NCBI GenBank assembly: GCA_023055425.1
Contig: JALGPY010000006.1
Location: forward strand, 92,911,935-92,975,934
Direction: 5' to 3'
DNA from: Linanthus parryae
Lineage: Eukaryota > Streptophyta > Magnoliopsida > Ericales > Polemoniaceae
DNA length: 64,000 nt
Shown here in pieces: positions 59,701-64,000 of this stretch. The stretch's first letter is position 1, and each line of letters opens with the position of its first letter. The position numbers were made by a program, and so were the translations under genes. The notes beneath the pieces are model-generated. The model worked only from the letters and a program-made list of their open reading frames with translations. It was not told the origin of the DNA and searched no databases.

Positions 59701-60205
59701 ATTGATGTTAAACTACCAGGTGTTAAAAATAACCCATTGTGTACATTGGATCGTGTAACATGTGTACTGTTACGGTTTTTATGTAACTTCTTTCTACTTC
59801 TGTTCTGTATGTAAAATATATCAGAGACACATTGCTAAATTTTCGTTTTCACTTGTTCTCTATCCCGGTTCGAGTAAATGCTAAATTATGGCCCCCTTTA
59901 TTTATGTTTCCAAAACCTTAAAACGGTGACAAATTAGCTGTAGATATCATTGTATGCTCATTCATGCTCTCAATTTCAAACCCTCTAAAACACCAAATTC
60001 TAAGAAATCAGAAAAATAAATGTTGACACAATTTGAACAAATGTATGCAAAAGTGACTCACGTCTTTGAATTGGAAGAGGCCAAGGTCTCCGAGATACGA
60101 AATGGTCCGGTGAGCAGATTCGATGGGAATAATCAGCTGCGCCAACTGCATTGGCTCCGATCGGAACAGATCCATCGTCGGCCAACATCCTCCAGTCTCT
60201 CCCAT
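37825..60205 (-). CDS. VHA-a: Vacuolar H+-ATPase subunit a (a2/a3-like), 18 exons
   Basis: Exons, 5' to 3' on the minus strand: 60205-60062, 56280-56236, 49438-49316, 49235-49128, 48952-48842, 48751-48578, 48333-48196, 47303-47196, 47049-46942, 46806-46658, 45696-45543, 41330-41170, 41097-40891, 40717-40534, 40435-40352, 40264-40071, 38171-38112 and 38032-37825. All introns are GT-AG with matching phases. The sum is 2,460 bp, giving 819 residues, close to the usual 820. The N-terminal cytosolic half ([29 protein letters not shown], then coiled coil) is followed by a membrane half with about eight helices. The Arg needed for proton transfer is at residue 726 in [12 protein letters not shown]. 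The CCxP-like N-terminus and MDL-RSEPMQL fit the tonoplast a2/a3 isoforms. The gene is intact despite transposons in introns 1, 2, 11 and 16. Confidence 0.96.
38730..39740. mobile_element. TIR element in ATPase intron 16, with a nested MITE
   Basis: About 100-bp inverted ends: TTATTGGTACAAGTAGCCGT...ATGGTCTTTCAA near 38790-38866 pairs with the stretch near 39612-39700. It contains two long C runs (38758-38774 and 39296-39315, the latter followed by CT repeats) and the Stowaway-like MITE at 38953-39191. Its right end (GAAATTGAAAGT...TTTTGTGTCA) resembles the ends of the elements at 35451 and 60697. Confidence 0.65.
38953..39191. mobile_element. Stowaway-like MITE nested in ATPase intron 16
   Basis: 239 bp, flanked by TA, with inverted ends (CCACTTCGTCCCACCTCTTTT and its near complement). 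The internal arm CACTGGATCACTTTGACCCGG matches the MITEs at 32263 and 33475. Same family as those in and near the protease gene. Confidence 0.78.
41331..45542 (-). other. ATPase intron 11 (4.2 kb)
   Basis: Apart from the putative Helitron at 43276-44999, the intron is AT-rich. In 41,331-43,275 and 45,000-45,542 I see no domain, repeat array or transposon end that I can support. Confidence 0.7.
43276..44999 (+). mobile_element. Putative Helitron in ATPase intron 11
   Basis: It starts A|TCTATACTATTATTATTGGG, the same kind of start as the Helitron at 34913. The candidate 3' end has a hairpin CCACAC-ATC-GTGTGG (44972-44986) 9 nt before CTAG (44996-44999). The base after CTAG is G rather than T, which weakens the call. 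Inside, the minus strand near 44,300-44,400 has a weak resemblance to the zinc-binding tail of LINE reverse transcriptases (EESIKHLF), possibly captured sequence. Confidence 0.5.
47749..47781. repeat. (AT)n microsatellite in ATPase intron 7
   Basis: About 16 AT dinucleotides in a row between exon 8 and exon 7. Confidence 0.95.
49439..51564 (-). other. Proximal part of ATPase intron 2
   Basis: AT-rich intron sequence with short open frames only. I see no supportable gene, repeat array or transposon end before the copia fragment begins at 51,565. Confidence 0.6.
51565..54300 (-). pseudogene. Ty1/copia (Ale/Retrofit-like) pol fragment in ATPase intron 2
   Basis: Minus-strand blocks run from pre-integrase ([26 protein letters not shown]) through the integrase core ([37 protein letters not shown]). 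Reverse transcriptase ([32 protein letters not shown]) and the start of RNase H ([20 protein letters not shown]) follow, ending at ELGGN near 51,565. YVND replaces the catalytic YVDD. Many stops and frameshifts, no gag, and no recognisable LTRs: a dead fragment. It is in the same orientation as the host gene. Confidence 0.85.
54110..54300. repeat. 96-bp tandem duplication in the copia fragment
   Basis: GTAAGAATATGCGCCC and the following bases recur at an offset of 96 bp (54114 and 54210), giving two almost identical copies of part of the pre-integrase region. They lie at the inversion junction. Confidence 0.85.
54301..54970 (+). pseudogene. Second copia fragment, opposite orientation
   Basis: The plus strand encodes the end of reverse transcriptase and RNase [49 protein letters not shown] and [15 protein letters not shown]. 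Several stops interrupt it. It covers the same region as the minus-strand copy at about 51,565-51,990 and extends further 3', so it is a different copy. The 5'-truncated ends of the two fragments meet head to head at 54,300. Confidence 0.8.
55321..56058. mobile_element. PIF/Harbinger-like element in ATPase intron 2
   Basis: 738 bp, flanked by TTA on both sides (55318-55320 and 56059-56061). Terminal inverted repeats are GACCATCTCCAATGGT and the complement of ACCATTGCAGATGGCC. The TTA target and the end sequence fit PIF/Harbinger. No transposase is visible, so it is non-autonomous. Confidence 0.65.
56949..57349. mobile_element. Putative hAT-like MITE in ATPase intron 1
   Basis: Ends AGAGCTTGTTTGGTACC and, inverted, GGTATCTCGG-type GATACCAAACATGCACT; internal TTAAAATCTC/GATTTTAAT arms also pair. 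About 400 bp. The GTTTGG ends are common among plant hAT-like MITEs. No clear 8-bp target duplication was found. Confidence 0.5.
57400..58300 (-). pseudogene. LINE reverse transcriptase remnant in ATPase intron 1
   Basis: Near 58,090-58,190 the minus strand reads [14 protein letters not shown] and [20 protein letters not shown], the N-terminal LINE reverse-transcriptase signature (PK-x-x-GA...DF-x-x-ISL...K/E-I-x-AKVLA-x-R). Downstream, [10 protein letters not shown] is in the place of the FADD catalytic motif, and [16 protein letters not shown] and following are poorly conserved. Stops throughout show an old fragment. Boundaries are approximate. Confidence 0.55.
58641..58904. mobile_element. 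Stowaway MITE in ATPase intron 1
   Basis: 264 bp with ends GTCCCTCCGTCC and, inverted, CTCCCTCCGCTCC, flanked by TA at 58639 and 58905. Ends and target site are those of Stowaway elements. Confidence 0.85.
59029..59418. mobile_element. Putative hAT-like MITE in ATPase intron 1
   Basis: GGGCTAGTTTGGAAATGCTG at one end and ACCAAACGCACTA at the other form short inverted repeats. The middle contains TGGTAAAATCAACTGTGAAG, repeated at about 32,115 near the protease gene. About 390 bp. The target duplication is not clear. Confidence 0.5.
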
Positions 60206-60696
60206 TCTTTCCGCCGTCGATCACAACACACTACAATATCATCAATGTGAACCCACTACGTAATTTTACGGTCTTTTTCTTCGATCTCTTCCAAGGTGAT
60301 GCAAACGTCGACACCTTCCCGGTAAATTCGGGCGTCGGTTCAGAGAGGTTTGTTCTTCCGTTGGCCTCTCACGATCTGCCCAGCTAGATCTTCCGATTCG
60401 TATACACGCTTAAGACGTGAGCTAAGTATCTTGCCGGTACGACGTCGCTGTGTGTCCTGGATGTTGCTCCCCCTCCCTTTTTCTCTCCATCAAACTAGCA
60501 TGGCCATGGGCCGGGCTGGGATGGGCTGGGTCGGGTCTAAACGGGTCGGAGATTGAAAATGTGAACCCAAGCTCAACCCAACCCATTTCCCGGGTCAAAG
60601 CCCAACCTCTCTAAACCCAAACCCGACCCCTAGGCTAAAATAATGTCATTATGTATTTAAAGTAATAACATTAGAAATTAAAAAGTTAAATTAATA
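60206..60696 (-). promoter_or_regulatory. Upstream region of the ATPase gene
   Basis: It should contain the 5' untranslated region and promoter of the ATPase gene. A three-codon upstream ORF (ATG ATA TTG TAG, 60242-60231) ends 25 nt before the start codon. A GGGCTGG/GGGTCGGG-rich stretch lies at 60,510-60,570. I cannot place a TATA box with confidence. Confidence 0.45.
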
Positions 60697-60966
60697 GGAC
60701 AAATGACACTGAACATATATGCAACTTGACACATTTGATACTAAACTTCCAGCACTTTTAATTTCATAGAAAAATCACTTGCAGTTTGCATTTTGAGACG
60801 TATAGCCATTACAGTAAATTTTATTAATTTTATCTAACCATGTTCACGATTGGAGGCTATACGTCTCAAAATGCAAACTGCAAGTGATTTTTCTATGAAA
60901 TTGGAGAGCTTGGAGGTTCAATGTCACAATTGTCAAATTACATTTAGGTTTAATTTCATTTATCCG
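60697..60966. mobile_element. TIR miniature element upstream of the ATPase gene
   Basis: Ends GGACAAATGACACTGAAC and, inverted, GGATAAATGAAATTAAACC. The inner pair CACTTGCAGTTTGCATTTTG with its complement gives a strong foldback around ATTGGAGGCTATACGTCTC. Same family as 35451-35786 in protease intron 3. Confidence 0.7.
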
Positions 60967-61595
60967 AATTAATATTACGTTAAGGTCTCGTTTGGGTAAA
61001 GGATATGATATGTAGTGATAAGGCCTATTGAAATATCATGTTTTGTGAATACATGTATTTTAGCATAACTTTGAGGTGATTATCATAGTTTTTTTAATAT
61101 AGGGGGTTGTTGGTGACCTTTACCTAATCTAGGGTGTTGTTGGTGTCATTTATCTAAATTAGAGGGTTGTTGGTATTTCTTTACCTAAGCTAGGGGGTTG
61201 TATATGTCTTTTACTAAAATCTTAACTAACTAACTCAGTAACCCTCACCCAATTTCACATGAGAAAACTAACCCTAACATCATCCAAATCACGTCCCTAA
61301 TCCCTCAACAATCAATCAGAATATCAAAACACGTATCTTCTTCTCTATCTCGATCATGTTCCACCCTCAACTCCATGACTTGCTCAAATCTCTCTCTCGT
61401 TCCGTGTGAAATCACCAGTGCGCACCACTACTGCCGATAGTCTCCATCAACACCGATCACCACCCCGACACCCTCCTTTTCTTCTCCTACCTCTATCGGA
61501 CCAAGCAGCGGGGTACAACAATATATCCAAAGGAACCCACCACTGGCGCATTCCCCGACATAAAGCCACTCCATAATCACCGACGGGAATGAAAA
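60967..61595. other. Intergenic sequence with a 30-bp tandem repeat
   Basis: Four units of about 30 bp (TAGGGGGTTGTTGGTG... then TTACCTAATC) run from 61100 to about 61221. The rest is unremarkable; an 81-codon minus-strand open frame at 61447-61692 resembles nothing I know and is not called a gene. Confidence 0.65.
61100..61221. repeat. 30-bp tandem repeat, four units
   Basis: TAGGGGGTTGTTGGTGACC, TAGGGTGTTGTTGGTGTC, TAGAGGGTTGTTGGTATT and TAGGGGGTTGTATATGTC start successive units of 30, 30, 31 and about 31 bp, increasingly diverged. Confidence 0.85.
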
Positions 61596-64000
61596 TGTAA
61601 CAGCTCCAAAATGACCTAGCCGAAAGCATGGGGGGTGTCACTCCGTACCTGAGATAAAGCCCGGATACAAGGACATTTAAAATCGAATCCAAGCAAACTC
61701 AACTAAAGGTTAAACGTTATACTTTAGTACAATTCAAGTTGCCTCAAACATGGGTAAAAATCCAACTAATGAAAAAGTGATAACTAAGAGAAGTTATATT
61801 TATTAAAAATAAAATTTTTTGAAGCCTAGGTGTGATTTGCGTTCCCCGCTAAGCCAAGCTCCCATCATCTGAACCTGTGGTGAAGGAAAACAGAAAAAAG
61901 AACACCACAGTTTCCAACATCAGCAATAAATACTGGCAAGCAAACACCCAAGCATGTAAAATGATGACGAGGCAATTTATAAAACAGTAAACAACTTGTC
62001 ATGGGGTAAGTTCTCTTTAAACACAGTGGAAATATAGTTTGACTCTTATAAGAGGACAAGAGAGATTTCAAGACCATTATAATTCGAAATTCGAGTTCAA
62101 TATCCAAGTTGGAAAATTTCAAAATCCCATACTCATTCTTTTCCCATAAAAAATCATCAAATCCGAAAATTCACATTTATAATTAGTTGATGCGGGGGAG
62201 GAACCAACCACTTCGCAAGCATCCAGGAACTTAAAGTGTCGACACCCCCTTAAGACTTCTTGCGGGCAGAAGGGTGAGTACAAGAGCGATCCCGGGCCTT
62301 GCAACCATATTAATTAATTGGCCGAGCATGACCCAACCAAGCCCAATAGAAACCATGAGATAACCCCGCACAACTCTTCCACTTTACGTTAACATTGATT
62401 ATTAGATTATGGTGATGTTTTCAGAGAAACGTTTCAAAAAGTGGAACAAGTGTTCAAATAGCACATATTTCACATAACACATAAATTCATTTTGAGACAA
62501 TAAGAGAAGGAAAACATTTGAGACGAAGGGCGTTAGGCACACTAGGCCTGGCATGTTTACTCACCTCAAATGCAAGCAACTACAGCGACTCAGTCGTAGT
62601 ACTCAACGTACCCGTTGTCCGAGAACTCGTCGCCTACAAGTTAACAATATTCAAATTAATTACAATATTTTGTAATATAAGTGCTAAACTATATTACAAG
62701 CACAAGACACTCAGTCACGGTTTATGTTCTATTTTCAACCCAACATTCCCAAGTAAACTACATACACAAATGATTAGGACGTTTGGTTCTACACTAATGA
62801 CACGGTTCCATTCGCCGGTTCATATTTAATACCCAACTACACTATTTATTTTTAAAAAAAGAACTATTAATTATCTTAGAGTTATATTTTGCTAGACACA
62901 ACTCACAAATTCTCTCAAACATATTTACTTAGTGTCAAGATAACAAAACGAGTGTTAAAACTCCCATATTCTAACTAATTTTAACGTCTAGACACTTCAA
63001 ACTAAACCGACCAGCATTAAAAGACAGTTTTAGCAACTTTCACCGACCAAAATAGACCAATAGCGACAAATTCAGCCTCTTTAACGACCAGACAGGTTGT
63101 TCATCAACCCTAGAACACCCAATTATGCGTCTAACGGTCTCGTTTTCGACTCCAATTCAATTACGCGGCGATTACAACTCGCCTTAGTAACCCAACACAC
63201 AAAACAAGTGGTAGTTTCTAATTATCCTGTTGTTTCGGCTTGATTTTACCTCCTACGTGAACTAGGGTTCTTGGGTGAAACGTGCACATGAACGAATCTA
63301 AGTAATCATGAAGAATAACACGATAACAATATGAAATTAAGAGTGACTAAGAATCTAAAATTAAAGAATGATATGAAACTTACAAGTGGAAGAGATAAAT
63401 CGAGAAGATTGAGAGGCGAGACAAGCTTTTGGGGGAGATGACGACGATAAATCTGCCGAAATCAACCGGGCCAGAGACGACCCTACTATTTGATGTTATC
63501 AGAGAAGGAGAGTTCACGAGAGAGAATAAGAAACAGATAATGAAGAAAAGAAGAGAAGAAAAAAACAGACTACGAAGAAGAAGAAGAAGAAGAAGAACGA
63601 TAGAAGAAGAAGAAGAAGAAGAAGAAGAAGAAGAAGAAGAAGAAGAAGAAGAAACTAGCGAAGAAAATAACGAAGGAGAATAGGACGAACCTGGGCAGAG
63701 AGGTGGCAGAGCAGTGATGTCCTCGGAACTTAACATAACTCGTTAAAAAGGTGAGAAGAAGAAGAGAAGGAGATTTCACGAGGGAGAATAAGAAACAGAG
63801 AATGAAGAAAAGAAGAGAAGAAAAAAAGCAAAGCACGAAGAAGAAGAAGAAAGAAGAAGAAGAAGAACGATAGAAGAAGAAGAAACTGACGAACAAAATA
63901 ACGAAGGAGAAGAGGACGAACTTGGGCAGAGAGGCGGCAGAGGGTAGAGCCGCTGCTCCTGCTTCTTGCCAGATGGTGGGCAGCGTAGAGAGTCAAAGAG
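61596..64000 (-). mobile_element. Possible Del/Tekay-like LTR, minus orientation, right end outside window
   Basis: On the minus strand the sequence ends ...TTTTGGAGCTGTTACA at 61596, like the GGTGTTACA 3' ends of Del/Tekay chromovirus LTRs. The following bases contain no primer site, so it would be a 3' or solo LTR. Support is limited to this end, to general LTR-like composition (for example ACTCAGTCGTAGTACTCAAC near 62,590) and to the absence of any gene. Its other end and target duplication are outside the window. Confidence 0.3.
63500..63950. repeat. Tandem duplication of a GAA-rich segment
   Basis: Two copies (about 63500-63715 and 63756-63950) share GAATAAGAAACAGA, AATGAAGAAAAGAAGAGAAG, a (GAA)n tract, ACGATAGAAGAAG, AATAACGAAGGAGAA and ACGAAC(C/T)TGGGCAGAGAGG. 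The GAA tract is longer in the first copy (63604-63651). The Glu-rich plus-strand and Ser-rich minus-strand open frames are by-products of the repeat. Confidence 0.85.

Noticed and set aside
61447..61692. 81-codon minus-strand open frame
   Set aside because: No family resemblance; it overlaps the proposed LTR end.
63429..63996. Glu-rich and Ser/Phe-rich open frames on both strands
   Set aside because: Direct consequence of the GAA repeat, which is open in several frames.

Overview
This is a stretch of nuclear DNA from a flowering plant, most likely a eudicot. The evidence is plant-type LTR retrotransposons (Athila-like, Tat-like and Sirevirus-like), Stowaway, Harbinger and hAT miniature elements, Helitrons, and two ordinary plant genes split by canonical GT-AG introns. 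I cannot narrow the taxon from sequence alone.

Positions 1-31,921 are a nest of retrotransposons. An Athila-type Ty3/gypsy element on the minus strand (1-9,976, 3' end outside the window) abuts and probably interrupts a Sirevirus-type Ty1/copia element (about 9,977-31,921, minus strand). The copia element is split by a complete 14.7-kb Tat-type Ty3/gypsy element (13,240-27,923, plus strand), which has both LTRs and a perfect 5-bp target duplication, CCTTG. The sense gag-pol of the Tat element is broken. Downstream of pol it carries a 46-bp tandem stem-loop array and then a multi-exon gene in antisense. That gene encodes a plant mobile domain-like protein with an acidic, coiled-coil tail, and it has a plausible promoter of its own. 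This antisense spliced cargo is the most interesting structure in the window. The three nested elements each carry their own family of short palindromes or stem-loops.

Positions 32,899-36,126 (+) hold an intact four-exon gene for an RD19-type papain-family cysteine protease of 377 residues. Positions 37,825-60,205 (-) hold an intact 18-exon gene for the 819-residue subunit a of the vacuolar H+-ATPase, closest to the vacuolar a2/a3 isoforms. The two genes are convergent, about 1.7 kb apart. Both products belong to the lytic vacuole: the proton pump acidifies the compartment in which such proteases mature and work.

The introns of both genes are filled with transposon debris: two Helitrons, several TIR miniature elements, a LINE remnant, and two Ty1/copia fragments arranged head to head in the 6.8-kb intron 2 of the ATPase gene. 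Exon sequence and splice phases are nevertheless undamaged.

Positions 60,206-64,000 hold the ATPase upstream region, another miniature element, a 30-bp tandem repeat, a possible Del/Tekay-like LTR and a duplicated GAA-rich segment. No tRNA, rRNA or CRISPR array was seen.
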